DNA of 64,000 nt from Pseudomonas laurylsulfatiphila (GTDB lineage: Bacteria > Pseudomonadota > Gammaproteobacteria > Pseudomonadales > Pseudomonadaceae), in the NCBI RefSeq assembly GCF_002934665.1, contig NZ_NIRS01000003.1, positions 1 through 64,000 of the forward strand. Reading direction: 5' to 3'. Shown here piece by piece: positions 46,330 to 54,924 of the stretch (positions are counted from its first letter, which is position 1; each line of letters begins with the position of its first letter). The translations under genes were made by a program, and so were the position numbers. Under the pieces are notes generated by a model. The model was not told the origin of the DNA. It worked only from the letters and a program-made list of their open reading frames with translations, and did not search any database.

Positions 46330-47199
46330 ATGGCCTACGATTCGATTTTCAAAGCCGATTTGTTTGCCGGCCAAAACATCATCGTCACCGGTGGCGGCAG
46401 TGGCATCGGCCGCTGCACCGCCCACGAACTGGCGGCCCTCGGCGCCCATGTGCTGCTGGTCGGGCGCAAGGCCGACAAGCTCAAAACCGTTGCGGCCGAG
46501 ATCGCCGAAGACGGTGGCAAGGCCGACTGGGCCGTTTGCGATATCCGCGAGGAAGAAGCGGTGACGCATCTGGTCAGCGAGCTCATTCGCAAGCATGGTC
46601 CGATCCATGGCTTGGTCAACAATGCCGGTGGGCAGTACCCGTCGCCCTTGGCCTCGATCAACCAGAAGGGTTTCGAAACCGTGATGCGCACCAATCTGGT
46701 GGGCGGCTTCCTGATGGCCCGGGAAGTGTTCAACCAGTCCATGAGCCAGCACGGCGGCGCCATCGTCAACATGCTCGCCGACATGTGGGGCGGCATGCCC
46801 GGCATGGGCCACTCCGGCGCGGCACGTTCGGGCATGGACAACCTGACCAAGACCGCCGCGTACGAATGGGGTCATGCCGGCGTGCGGGTCAACGCCGTGG
46901 CGCCCGGCTGGGTTGCCTCCAGCGGCATGGACACCTACGAAGGCGCCTTCAAGGCCGTGATCCCGACGTTGCGCGAACACGTACCGCTCAAGCGCATCGG
47001 CACCGAATCAGAAGTCAGCGCGGCGATCGTTTTCCTGCTCAGCCCGGCAGCGGCGTTCGTCAGCGGCAGCACCCTGCGCATCGACGGCGCCGCCAGCCTC
47101 GGCGGGCGTGCCTGGCCGATCCATAAAGCGACCAACAGTGAGTCGTACAACGGTTTCCACCGCGCCTACATACCCGACGTGTTGAAGGACAAGGAATAA
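46330..47199 (+). CDS. atuB: AtuB, SDR-family protein with a PECR-like active site
   Basis: The product has 289 residues. The Rossmann motif TGGGSGIGR (residues 20-28) and NNAGG are normal, but the YxxxK site reads HSGAARSGMDNLTKTAAYEW, with His and Arg in the positions of Tyr and Lys. That pattern is typical of peroxisomal trans-2-enoyl-CoA reductase (PECR) type SDRs. In P. aeruginosa, AtuB is proposed to act on citronellol/citronellal derivatives; an enoyl-CoA-related step is suggested by the active site here. Four bp separate it from atuC. Confidence 0.9.
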   Translation: MAYDSIFKADLFAGQNIIVTGGGSGIGRCTAHELAALGAHVLLVGRKADKLKTVAAEIAEDGGKADWAVCDIREEEAVTHLVSELIRKHGPIHGLVNNAGGQYPSPLASINQKGFETVMRTNLVGGFLMAREVFNQSMSQHGGAIVNMLADMWGGMPGMGHSGAARSGMDNLTKTAAYEWGHAGVRVNAVAPGWVASSGMDTYEGAFKAVIPTLREHVPLKRIGTESEVSAAIVFLLSPAAAFVSGSTLRIDGAASLGGRAWPIHKATNSESYNGFHRAYIPDVLKDKE

Positions 47200-47202
47200 C
47201 CC

Positions 47203-48819
47203 ATGCCGGTGATTCAGTCGCAACTCGACCCCCACAGCGAGTCGTTCGTCCAGAACCGTACGGCGATGCTGAGCGCCATCGAACAAGTCTGCGCACTCGA
47301 ACAGAACCTGCTGGACAAGGCCGCAGAAGCCAAACCCAGGTTTGAAAAACGCGGTCAGTTATTGCCCCGCGAGCGCCTCAATCTGCTGCTCGACCCCGGT
47401 GCGCCGTTTCTCGAACTGGCGAGCCTGGCCGGCTACAAGCTGCACGACGACAAGGACGGCAGCTCCGCCGGTGGCGGCTTGATCGCCGGCATCGGCTATG
47501 TGTCTGGCGTGCGCGTGCTGGTGGTGGCGAACAACAGCGCGATCAGGGGCGGGACCATCTCCCCCACCGGCTTGAAGAAATCCCTGCGCCTGCAACAGAT
47601 CGCCATGGAAAACAAACTGCCGGTGATCACCCTCGCCGAAAGCGGCGGCGCCAACCTCAATTACGCGGCGGAGATTTTCGTCGAAGGCGCGCGCAGCTTT
47701 GCCAATCAGGCACGGATGTCGGCCATGGGCTTGCCGCAGGTGACTGTGGTGCACGGCTCGGCCACGGCGGGCGGTGCCTATCAGCCGGGCTTGTCGGATT
47801 ACGTGGTGGTGGTGCGCGGCAAGGCCAAGCTGTTTCTCGCCGGGCCGCCACTGCTCAAGGCCGCCACCGGCGAAGTCGCGACCGATGAAGAACTGGGCGG
47901 CGCCGAGATGCACGCACAAATCGCCGGCACCGCCGAATACCTGGCTGAAAACGACGCCGACGGTGTGCGACAGGTACGAGAGATCGTCAGCCTGCTGCCG
48001 TGGAACGAGCAGTTGCCCCAACCGCCCGAACGACGCTGGGAGGAGCCGCTGTACCCCATCGACGAACTGCTCGGCCTGATCCCGGATGACCCGAAAAAAC
48101 CCTACGACGTGCGCGAAATCATCGCCAGGATTGCCGACGCTTCGAACTTTCTTGAGTTCAAGGGCGAGTTCGATCAGCAGACCGTCTGCGGTCACCTGAA
48201 AATTCAGGGACGCGCCTGTGGCTTCATCGGCAACAACGGCCCGATCACGCCCAAGGGCGCGAGCAAGGCCGCGCAGTTCATCCAGCTGTGCGACCAGAGC
48301 CAGACGCCTTTGCTGTTTTTCCACAACACCACCGGGTTCATGGTTGGCACCGAATCCGAACAGCAGGGCGTGATCAAACACGGCGCGAAGATGATTCAAG
48401 CGGTGGCCAACGCACGAGTGCCGAAGCTCACCATAGTCGTCGGCGGCTCCTACGGTGCCGGCAACTATGCAATGTGCGGGCGCGGCCTCGACCCGCGCTT
48501 CATCTTCGCCTGGCCCAACAGCCGCACCGCCGTGATGGGCGGCGCGCAAGCGGGCAAGGTGCTGCGCATCGTCACCGAGGCCAAACAGGCCAAGGACGGC
48601 CTGGTGCCCGATCCGAAAATGCTCGACATGCTCGAACAGGTCACCGCGCAGAAACTCGACAGCCAGTCCACGGCGCTCTACGGCAGCGCCAATCTGTGGG
48701 ACGACGGTTTGATCGACCCGCGCGATACCCGGACCTTGCTCGGTTACTTGCTGGACATTTGTCACGAGGCCGAGGTGCGGCCATTGCAAGCCAACAGTTT
48801 TGGCGTAGCCCGGCTCTAG
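47203..48819 (+). CDS. atuC: AtuC, geranyl-CoA carboxylase beta (carboxyltransferase) subunit
   Basis: The product has 538 residues, the length of methylcrotonyl/geranyl-CoA carboxylase beta subunits. Both carboxyltransferase halves are present: GIGYVSGVRVLVVANNSAIR and GGTISPTGLKKSLRL in the N-terminal half, GRACGFIGNNGPITPKGASK and GGSYGAGNYAMCGRG in the C-terminal half. With AtuF it carboxylates the gamma-methyl of cis-geranyl-CoA. A 24-bp gap separates it from atuD. Confidence 0.92.
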   Translation: MPVIQSQLDPHSESFVQNRTAMLSAIEQVCALEQNLLDKAAEAKPRFEKRGQLLPRERLNLLLDPGAPFLELASLAGYKLHDDKDGSSAGGGLIAGIGYVSGVRVLVVANNSAIRGGTISPTGLKKSLRLQQIAMENKLPVITLAESGGANLNYAAEIFVEGARSFANQARMSAMGLPQVTVVHGSATAGGAYQPGLSDYVVVVRGKAKLFLAGPPLLKAATGEVATDEELGGAEMHAQIAGTAEYLAENDADGVRQVREIVSLLPWNEQLPQPPERRWEEPLYPIDELLGLIPDDPKKPYDVREIIARIADASNFLEFKGEFDQQTVCGHLKIQGRACGFIGNNGPITPKGASKAAQFIQLCDQSQTPLLFFHNTTGFMVGTESEQQGVIKHGAKMIQAVANARVPKLTIVVGGSYGAGNYAMCGRGLDPRFIFAWPNSRTAVMGGAQAGKVLRIVTEAKQAKDGLVPDPKMLDMLEQVTAQKLDSQSTALYGSANLWDDGLIDPRDTRTLLGYLLDICHEAEVRPLQANSFGVARL

Positions 48820-48843
48820 GCCGGCTCAAGGAGAACAATAAAA

Positions 48844-50001
48844 ATGATCTTCACCCAGGAACACGAAGCACTGCGCCGCACCGTGCGCCAATTCGTCGAG
48901 CACGAGATCAACCCGCACGTCGAGGAGTGGGAAAAGGCCGGGCGCTTCCCCATCCACGACATCTTCCGCAAGGCCGGTGATCTCGGCTTGCTGGGGATAT
49001 CCAAACCGGAAAAATTCGGTGGAATGGGGCTCGACTACAGCTATTCGATCGTCGCCGCGGAAGAATTCGGCACCATCCATTGCGGCGGCATCCCGATGTC
49101 CATCGGCGTGCAGACCGACATGTGCACACCGGCACTGGCCCGTTTCGGCTCCGATGAATTGCGCGACGAATTCCTGCGCCCGGCCATCAGCGGCGAGCAG
49201 GTCGGCTGCATCGGTGTTTCCGAAGTCGGTGCAGGTTCCGACGTCGCCGGGCTGAAAACCACTGCGCGCAAGGACGGCGACGATTATGTGATCAACGGCA
49301 GCAAGATGTGGATCACCAACTCGCCGAGCGCCGACTTCATCTGCCTGCTGGCCAATACGTCGGACGACAAGCCGCACATCAACAAGTCGCTGATCATGGT
49401 GCCGATGAAGACGCCCGGCATCAGCTTGAGCTCGCACCTGGACAAGCTCGGCATGCGCAGTTCGGAAACCGCCCAGGTGTTTTTCGACAACGTGCGCGTG
49501 CCGCAGCGCAACCGCATCGGCCATGAGGGCGCGGGGTTCATGATGCAGATGCTGCAGTTCCAGGAGGAGCGTCTGTTCGGCGCGGCCAACATGATCAAGG
49601 GCCTGGAATATTGCGTCGACAGCACCATCGAATACTGCAAGGAACGCAAAACCTTCGGCAATGCGCTGATCGACAATCAGGTCATCCACTTCCGTCTCGC
49701 TGAACTGCAAACCGAGATTGAATGCCTGCGGGCGCTGGTCTATCAGGCCACCGAGCAATACGTCAAAGGCCAGGACGTCACGCGCCTGGCCTCGATGGCC
49801 AAGCTCAAGGCCGGGCGGCTAGGCCGCGAAGTCAGCGACAGCTGCCTGCAATATTGGGGTGGCATGGGCTTCATGTGGGACAACCCGGTGGCCCGCGCTT
49901 ACCGCGATGTGCGGCTGGTGTCGATTGGCGGCGGCGCCGACGAAATCATGCTGGGGATCATCTGCAAGTTGATGGGCATCCTGCCGGGGAAAAAGAAATG
50001 A
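48844..50001 (+). CDS. atuD: AtuD, citronellyl-CoA dehydrogenase
   Basis: The product has 385 residues, a typical FAD acyl-CoA dehydrogenase: IGVSEVGAGSDVAGLKTTAR, WITNSPSADFICLL and QYWGGMGFMWDNPVARAYRD with the RLVSIGGGADEIM C-terminal signature. The usual catalytic base position reads G-G in WGGMGF. It oxidises citronellyl-CoA to geranyl-CoA. It overlaps atuE by 4 bp (ATGA). Confidence 0.92.
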   Translation: MIFTQEHEALRRTVRQFVEHEINPHVEEWEKAGRFPIHDIFRKAGDLGLLGISKPEKFGGMGLDYSYSIVAAEEFGTIHCGGIPMSIGVQTDMCTPALARFGSDELRDEFLRPAISGEQVGCIGVSEVGAGSDVAGLKTTARKDGDDYVINGSKMWITNSPSADFICLLANTSDDKPHINKSLIMVPMKTPGISLSSHLDKLGMRSSETAQVFFDNVRVPQRNRIGHEGAGFMMQMLQFQEERLFGAANMIKGLEYCVDSTIEYCKERKTFGNALIDNQVIHFRLAELQTEIECLRALVYQATEQYVKGQDVTRLASMAKLKAGRLGREVSDSCLQYWGGMGFMWDNPVARAYRDVRLVSIGGGADEIMLGIICKLMGILPGKKK

Positions 50002-50795
50002 ACAACCTGCCGGTTTGCCAGACCTTGCTGCTGGAACTGCACAACGGCGTGTTGCACGTCACCCTCAACCGCCCGGAATGCCGCAATGCGATGAGCTTGC
50101 AGATGGTCGCCGAGTTGCGCGCGGTGCTGGCGGCGGTACGCGATAAACCAGGGGTACGCGCACTGGTGATCGGTGGCGTCGGCGGGCACTTCTGTGCTGG
50201 CGGCGACATCAAGGACATGGCCAACGCCCGCGCTCAGGGCCCAACTGCGCATCGGGACCTGAACCGGGTGTTCGGCGCGCTGCTGCAAGAGGTGCAACAC
50301 GCACCGCAAGTGGTGATCACGGTGTTGCAAGGCGCGGTACTCGGCGGAGGTCTCGGCCTGGCCTGCGTCAGCGATATCGCCCTGGCTGATCACCAGGCGC
50401 AATTCGGCCTGCCGGAAACCAGCCTGGGTCTGCTGCCGGCGCAAATCGCGCCATTCGTCGTCCAGCGCATAGGCCTGACCGAGGCCCGGCGGCTGGCCCT
50501 GACCGCGGCGCGTTTTGATGGCCACCAGGCACGGCGCATGGGGCTGGTGCATTTTGTCGAGCATGATCCGCAGGCCCTGGCCGAGCGTCTCGATGAGGTG
50601 TTGGCCCATGTCTTGTGTTGTGCGCCGGGGGCGAATGCGGCAACCAAGAAACTCCTGCTGGCGAGTGCCGGACAACCGTCGGATGCCCTGCTGGATCAGG
50701 CTGCCGAATGGTTCAGCGAAGCGGTGACCGGAGCAGAAGGCGTCGAGGGAACGATGGCCTTCGTACAAAAACGCAAACCGGGTTGGGCCATTTAA
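49998..50795 (+). CDS. atuE: AtuE, isohexenylglutaconyl-CoA hydratase
   Basis: The product has 265 residues of the crotonase family: NRPECRNAMSLQMVAELRAV, HFCAGGDIKDM, GAVLGGGLGLACVSDIALA and FGLPETSLGLLPAQIAPFVV. It hydrates isohexenylglutaconyl-CoA, the carboxylation product. Start ATG 49998 overlaps the atuD stop. It is followed by a REPIN, 118 bp before atuF. Confidence 0.9.
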   Translation: MNNLPVCQTLLLELHNGVLHVTLNRPECRNAMSLQMVAELRAVLAAVRDKPGVRALVIGGVGGHFCAGGDIKDMANARAQGPTAHRDLNRVFGALLQEVQHAPQVVITVLQGAVLGGGLGLACVSDIALADHQAQFGLPETSLGLLPAQIAPFVVQRIGLTEARRLALTAARFDGHQARRMGLVHFVEHDPQALAERLDEVLAHVLCCAPGANAATKKLLLASAGQPSDALLDQAAEWFSEAVTGAEGVEGTMAFVQKRKPGWAI

Positions 50796-50798
50796 AAG

Positions 50799-50873
50799 CT
50801 TCGCTGGCAAGCCAGCTCCTACAGGGTTTGTGTGTGACATGAATCCACTGTAGGAGCTGGCTTGCCAGCGATG
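50799..50873. repeat. REPIN between atuE and atuF
   Basis: TTCGCTGGCAAGCCAGCTCC then TACAGG (50800-50825) and the inverse CTGTAGGAGCTGGCTTGCCA then GCGATG (50848-50873). It is the same type as at 16409-16528 and interrupts an otherwise tightly packed operon. Confidence 0.85.
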
Positions 50874-50913
50874 AAGCCCGAACAGACACCGCACAATCTG
50901 AGAGACACCGCCC

Positions 50914-52875
50914 ATGCCCGGACTCAAGAAAATCCTCATCGCCAACCGCGGTGAAATCGCCTGCCGCATCCAGCGCACGGCCCAAGCACTGGGCTATCGC
51001 ACGGTAGCCGTGTTCAGCGACGCCGACGCCGATGCATTGCACGTGCAGATGGCCGACGAGGCAGTCAACATCGGTCCGGCCACGGTGCAACAGTCTTATT
51101 TGAACATCCCGGCAATCCTCGACGCCGCCCGGCGAACGGGGGCGGATGCGATCCATCCGGGCTACGGTTTCCTCTCGGAAAACGCAGAGTTTGCCCGCGC
51201 TTGCCAGGACGCTGGCATCACCTTCATCGGCCCCAGCCCCGAGGCCATCGAACTGATGGGCAGCAAGCGCCTGTCGAAGATCGCCATGATCAAAGCCGGT
51301 GTGCCCTGCATCGACGGTTATCAAGGTGCCGAGCAAGATGACGAGACCCTGAGCCGCGAAGCCGCGCGCATCGGTTATCCGTTGATGATCAAGGCCAGCG
51401 CTGGCGGCGGTGGACGCGGCATGCGCCTGGTGCACGAAGCCGGCAATCTGCTGGAACAGATTCGCACTGCGCGCTCCGAAGCCCTGAACGGGTTTGGCAG
51501 CGGCGAACTGATTCTCGAACAGGCATTGATCGAACCCCGTCATGTCGAGGTTCAGCTGTTCGGTGACCGGCATGGCAACCTGATTTACCTCGGCGAGCGC
51601 GATTGTTCGGTGCAGCGCCGGCATCAGAAAGTCATCGAGGAAGCACCTTGCCCGGTGATGACCCCTGAACTGCGGCAGGCCATGGGCGAAGCAGCGCTCA
51701 AGGCCGGCCTAGCGGTGCATTACGTCGGCGCGGGCACCGTGGAGTTTCTGCTGGATGCCCGCGGGCAGTTCTATTTCCTGGAGATGAATACCCGACTGCA
51801 AGTCGAGCACCCGGTGACCGAATTGATCACCGGGCTAGACCTGGTGGCCTGGCAACTCAACATCGCCGAAGGGCAACCACTGCCCTTGCGCCAGGACCAG
51901 GTGCATCTCACGGGCCACGCCATGGAAGTGCGCCTGTATGCCGAAGACCCGGCCCAGGGTTTCCTGCCGCAAACCGGTCGCGTCGTGGCCTGGGAACCGG
52001 GATTGCAGGAGGGCGTGCGGATCGACCACGGCCTGATCGAAGGTCAGCTCATCAGTCCCTTCTACGACCCGATGCTCGGCAAGCTCATCGCCCATGGCGC
52101 CACCCGCGAGGAGGCCCGGCGCAAATTGCTGCGGGCGGTACAGGACAGCGTGCTGCTGGGCGTGCAGAGCAATCAGCGTTTGCTCGAAAGCCTGCTGGAG
52201 CACCCGCAGTTCGCCAGCGGTGACTTCAGTACCGGGTTCATCGCGCAGCACTTTGCCGACCATGCCTGCCTACAGTCCCATGCCCCGGGCGCGCAACACC
52301 TGGCCATCGCAACCGCCCTCTTCTATCAGGCTTCGGCACAGGCTCATCCCGCCCCGCTGGGCGGTTGGCGCAACAATGCCAGCGTGCCCCTGCACTATCG
52401 CATCGGCCTTGAGGATCAGGACTGGGTGGTGACGTTGCAGGCAATCCCGGGTGAACCATTGCGCATTCAGGTCGCCGAACGCTGCCTCGAGCTGAAGGTC
52501 CTCCACTGCGACGGGCGCCAGGCCACCCTCGAAATCGATGGCATCCGCCAGCGCCACGCCTATCGCCTGGAGGCAGGGCAACTCTGGCTGTTCAGCCGGC
52601 CAGGCAGCTTGCAGTTTTCCGATCGCACTCAGGCGCAGGTTTCCAGCCGGGCCAGTGTCAGTTCCGGCACCCTCAAGGCCCCGATGGACGGTGCGATTGT
52701 CGACGTCCTGGTCAATGAGGGCAGCCCGGTCACCAAGGGCCAGCTGCTGGTGGTACTGGAAGCGATGAAAATGGAGCACCCCTTGAAATCAGGCATCGAC
52801 GGTGTCCTGAAACGCTTGCAGGTCAAAGTCGGGGATCAGGTGAAAAACCGGCAGATACTGTTGGAGGTCGAATAA
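50914..52875 (+). CDS. atuF: AtuF, geranyl-CoA carboxylase alpha (biotin) subunit
   Basis: The product has 653 residues: biotin carboxylase domain (ILIANRGEIACRIQRTAQAL, IKASAGGGGRGMRLV, RDCSVQRRHQKVIEEAPCP, FLEMNTRLQVEHPVTE), a middle BT-type region and a C-terminal biotin carrier with the biotinyl Lys in VLEAMKMEHPL. It supplies carboxybiotin to AtuC. It probably belongs to the atu transcript although a REPIN separates it from atuE. No atuG or atuH follows. Confidence 0.93.
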   Translation: MPGLKKILIANRGEIACRIQRTAQALGYRTVAVFSDADADALHVQMADEAVNIGPATVQQSYLNIPAILDAARRTGADAIHPGYGFLSENAEFARACQDAGITFIGPSPEAIELMGSKRLSKIAMIKAGVPCIDGYQGAEQDDETLSREAARIGYPLMIKASAGGGGRGMRLVHEAGNLLEQIRTARSEALNGFGSGELILEQALIEPRHVEVQLFGDRHGNLIYLGERDCSVQRRHQKVIEEAPCPVMTPELRQAMGEAALKAGLAVHYVGAGTVEFLLDARGQFYFLEMNTRLQVEHPVTELITGLDLVAWQLNIAEGQPLPLRQDQVHLTGHAMEVRLYAEDPAQGFLPQTGRVVAWEPGLQEGVRIDHGLIEGQLISPFYDPMLGKLIAHGATREEARRKLLRAVQDSVLLGVQSNQRLLESLLEHPQFASGDFSTGFIAQHFADHACLQSHAPGAQHLAIATALFYQASAQAHPAPLGGWRNNASVPLHYRIGLEDQDWVVTLQAIPGEPLRIQVAERCLELKVLHCDGRQATLEIDGIRQRHAYRLEAGQLWLFSRPGSLQFSDRTQAQVSSRASVSSGTLKAPMDGAIVDVLVNEGSPVTKGQLLVVLEAMKMEHPLKSGIDGVLKRLQVKVGDQVKNRQILLEVE

Positions 52876-52945
52876 GGCGCTAGGCGGAACCGCCGGGTTT
52901 GGCTACGCTCAAACCCTACAGGACGCGGATACCAGGAACCCTGCA

Positions 52946-53488
52946 ATGCCTCATTGGCTGGTCATTGATCTGGAGGCCACCACCGATGAGGGTGGATGGC
53001 CCGTAACGGATATGGAAATCATTGAAATCGGCGCCACCCTGGTGGACCGCAAGGGACGTGAACTGGACCAGTTCCAGCGCTTCGTCCGCCCCTTGCGGCG
53101 GCCGTTGCTGACGCCGTTTTGCCGCGAGCTGACGCACATCACCCAAGCCAACATCGATGCCGCGCAACCGCTGGGCGAAGTCTGGCCGGCGTTTGAACGC
53201 TGGCTCGGCCACCACCACACGCGACTTGAAGGCTGGGCCAGTTGGGGCGACTACGATCGCAAACAACTGCTTCAGGATTGGCAGCAAATGGGACTCGTCA
53301 GTGTGCTGGCCAACGTGCCCCACATGAACCTCAAACAGCGCTTTGCCAAGGCCCGACGCCTGGAACGCCCGCTGGGGCTCAACGGCGCCCTGCAACTGGC
53401 CGGCCTGCAGTTCACCGGCCAGCAACACCGGGCGCTGGAAGATGCGCGCAATACCGCACGCCTGCTGCCACTGGTTCTTCCGCTTTAG
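52946..53488 (+). CDS. DEDDh-type 3'-5' exonuclease
   Basis: The product has 180 residues of the DnaQ/ERI1-like exonuclease family. The acidic residues are in WLVIDLEATTDEGG (Exo I), the Asp of GDYDRKQLL (Exo II) and HRALEDARNTARLLPLV (Exo III, DEDDh). The size and the PLLTPFCRELTHITQ segment resemble the KapD/ERI-1-like subgroup. It probably trims RNA or DNA 3' ends; it is unrelated to the terpene genes upstream. Confidence 0.88.
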   Translation: MPHWLVIDLEATTDEGGWPVTDMEIIEIGATLVDRKGRELDQFQRFVRPLRRPLLTPFCRELTHITQANIDAAQPLGEVWPAFERWLGHHHTRLEGWASWGDYDRKQLLQDWQQMGLVSVLANVPHMNLKQRFAKARRLERPLGLNGALQLAGLQFTGQQHRALEDARNTARLLPLVLPL

Positions 53489-53557
53489 ACAGGTGACGAC
53501 ACTCAGGGCCTTGTGCATACTGGCCGGCCCTTTTTAGCCCTTTTCGAGGAATCGCCC

Positions 53558-53842
53558 ATGTTTAAAGTCAACGAGTACTTCGACGGCACCGTCAAGTCGA
53601 TCGCCTTTGGCACCGCAGAAGGTCCAGCGACCATCGGCGTCATGGCTCCGGGCGAATACGAATTCGGCACCAGCCAGCGTGAAATCATGCACGTGGTCAG
53701 CGGCGCATTGACCGTCAAACTGCCAGACAGCAGCGACTGGGAAACCTTCGCCGCCGGCAGCCAGTTCAACGTGCCGGCCAACAGCAAGTTCCAGTTGAAA
53801 GTCGCCGTCGACACCGCTTACCTGTGTGAATACCGCGGCTAA
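53558..53842 (+). CDS. ppnP: PpnP, pyrimidine/purine nucleoside phosphorylase
   Basis: The product has 94 residues from ATG 53558. It belongs to the small cupin YaiE/DUF1255 family: [36 protein letters not shown] and [14 protein letters not shown]. coli PpnP phosphorolyses a broad range of nucleosides. Monocistronic, followed by a strong terminator. Confidence 0.92.
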   Translation: MFKVNEYFDGTVKSIAFGTAEGPATIGVMAPGEYEFGTSQREIMHVVSGALTVKLPDSSDWETFAAGSQFNVPANSKFQLKVAVDTAYLCEYRG

Positions 53843-53880
53843 ACCCGCAGGCTTTGCCGAAATAAAGGTCAGCGCAATGA

Positions 53881-53914
53881 AAATGCCCGTGTTTTTCGAC
53901 ACGGGCATTTTTTT
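53881..53914. terminator. Terminator between ppnP and the MOSC gene
   Basis: AAATGCCCGTG (53881-53891) and CACGGGCATTT (53900-53910) form an 11-bp stem around TTTTTCGA, with a T-tract beyond. It serves the rightward ppnP transcript and probably the convergent MOSC gene. Confidence 0.9.
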
Positions 53915-53927
53915 GTTCTGCGCAAAA

Positions 53928-54734
53928 TTATTCGAGGATCTCCACCGGCATACCGACTTCGAGTCGACCGTTGCCGTCGTTGACCAGGTTCTGGCCAAAC
54001 ATCGCGCCGTCCGCCTGCGAACGATATTTCTGCAGGGTTGCCAGGGGTTCGCGGTCGTCGCTGCGCTCGCCGGTTTGCGGGTCGATGGTCGTCAGGATGC
54101 AGCGTGAGCAGGACTTGACCACGCGGAACTCGACATCGCCGATGCGGATACGCTTCCAGCCGTCCTCGGCGAAAGCTTCACTGCCTTCGATCACCAGGTT
54201 GGGCCGGAAACGCAGCATCTCCAACGGACGCCCGACCCGTTTCGACAAGTCCTCGAGGGAGGCCTGTCCAATCAGCAACAGCGGATAGCCATCGGCGAAC
54301 GCCACCTGGTCGTCATCCTTGCCGTAGCCCGCCTCCGTCATCCGCGCCCGATCCAGCGGCACTTGCACCAGACGTGTCGGTTTACCAATGAACTGGCTGA
54401 CCCAGGCTCCGGCTGCATCCCCTGCATCGGGGACCCGCAAGGTATCGCGCCAGATCGTCACGCCACGCAGTTCTGCATCGAGGCCGGGCAAGGCTACGTC
54501 GATCGGCGAATGACCAGGCGCACTGAGGGTCAAGCCGCCTTCGGCATTCCACAACGCCGACAACTGGCTCATCTGCGCCACCGCACGCTGGGTCAGGAAA
54601 CGACCGCTGGCTTCATCCACCAGCATCCAGCGGCGATCGCCGTCCAGACCGAGTTTATCGAGACCGATCTGTTGCAGCGTCTCGCCCTTGGCGGACTTCA
54701 ATGGATAACGATACAGCGCGCTCAGACGCAACAT
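53928..54734 (-). CDS. MOSC-domain (YcbX/mARC-like) protein
   Basis: The product has 268 residues from ATG 54734 behind CAGGGAG. The N-terminal MOSC-N barrel (LYRYPLKSAKGETLQQIGLD, GDRRWMLVD) is followed by the MOSC domain with the conserved Cys in RVVKSCSRCILTTIDPQTGE. Proteins of this kind carry the molybdenum cofactor and reduce N-hydroxylated compounds such as hydroxylaminopurine. moeA, moaB and mobA are also in this window, 6-8 kb away. No ferredoxin domain is attached, unlike E. coli YcbX. Confidence 0.88.
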   Translation of the reverse strand: MLRLSALYRYPLKSAKGETLQQIGLDKLGLDGDRRWMLVDEASGRFLTQRAVAQMSQLSALWNAEGGLTLSAPGHSPIDVALPGLDAELRGVTIWRDTLRVPDAGDAAGAWVSQFIGKPTRLVQVPLDRARMTEAGYGKDDDQVAFADGYPLLLIGQASLEDLSKRVGRPLEMLRFRPNLVIEGSEAFAEDGWKRIRIGDVEFRVVKSCSRCILTTIDPQTGERSDDREPLATLQKYRSQADGAMFGQNLVNDGNGRLEVGMPVEILE

Positions 54735-54813
54735 GGCCAGCTCCCTGTTAGGCAAAACGCCACCCTATACGAGCTTGAACGCCGAATCAAAGAGTGACGA
54801 TCAAACACTCCCC

Positions 54814-54909
54814 CCCTGTGGGAGCGAGCCTGCTCGCGAAGCGGGAGTGTCAGTCGATAACCAAGCCAACTGTCACACCGCCTTCGCGAGCAGGCTCGCT
54901 CCCACAGGT
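54814..54909. repeat. REPIN (complete inverted pair)
   Basis: CCCTGTGGGAGCGAGCCTGC then TCGCGAA at one end, the inverse CTTCGCGAGCAGGCTCGCTC then CCACAGG at the other. It lies between the MOSC gene start and the end of the CheV gene. Confidence 0.9.
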
Positions 54910-54924
54910 TGTCCGCTGTTTTAT

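Noticed and set aside
44536..46980. 814-codon frame on the minus strand opposite atuA-atuB
   Set aside because: No recognisable domain; the plus-strand genes have clear family motifs.
9948..54909. REP clusters as possible CRISPR repeats or insertion-sequence ends
   Set aside because: They occur singly or as inverted pairs with no regular spacers, and no transposase gene is nearby.
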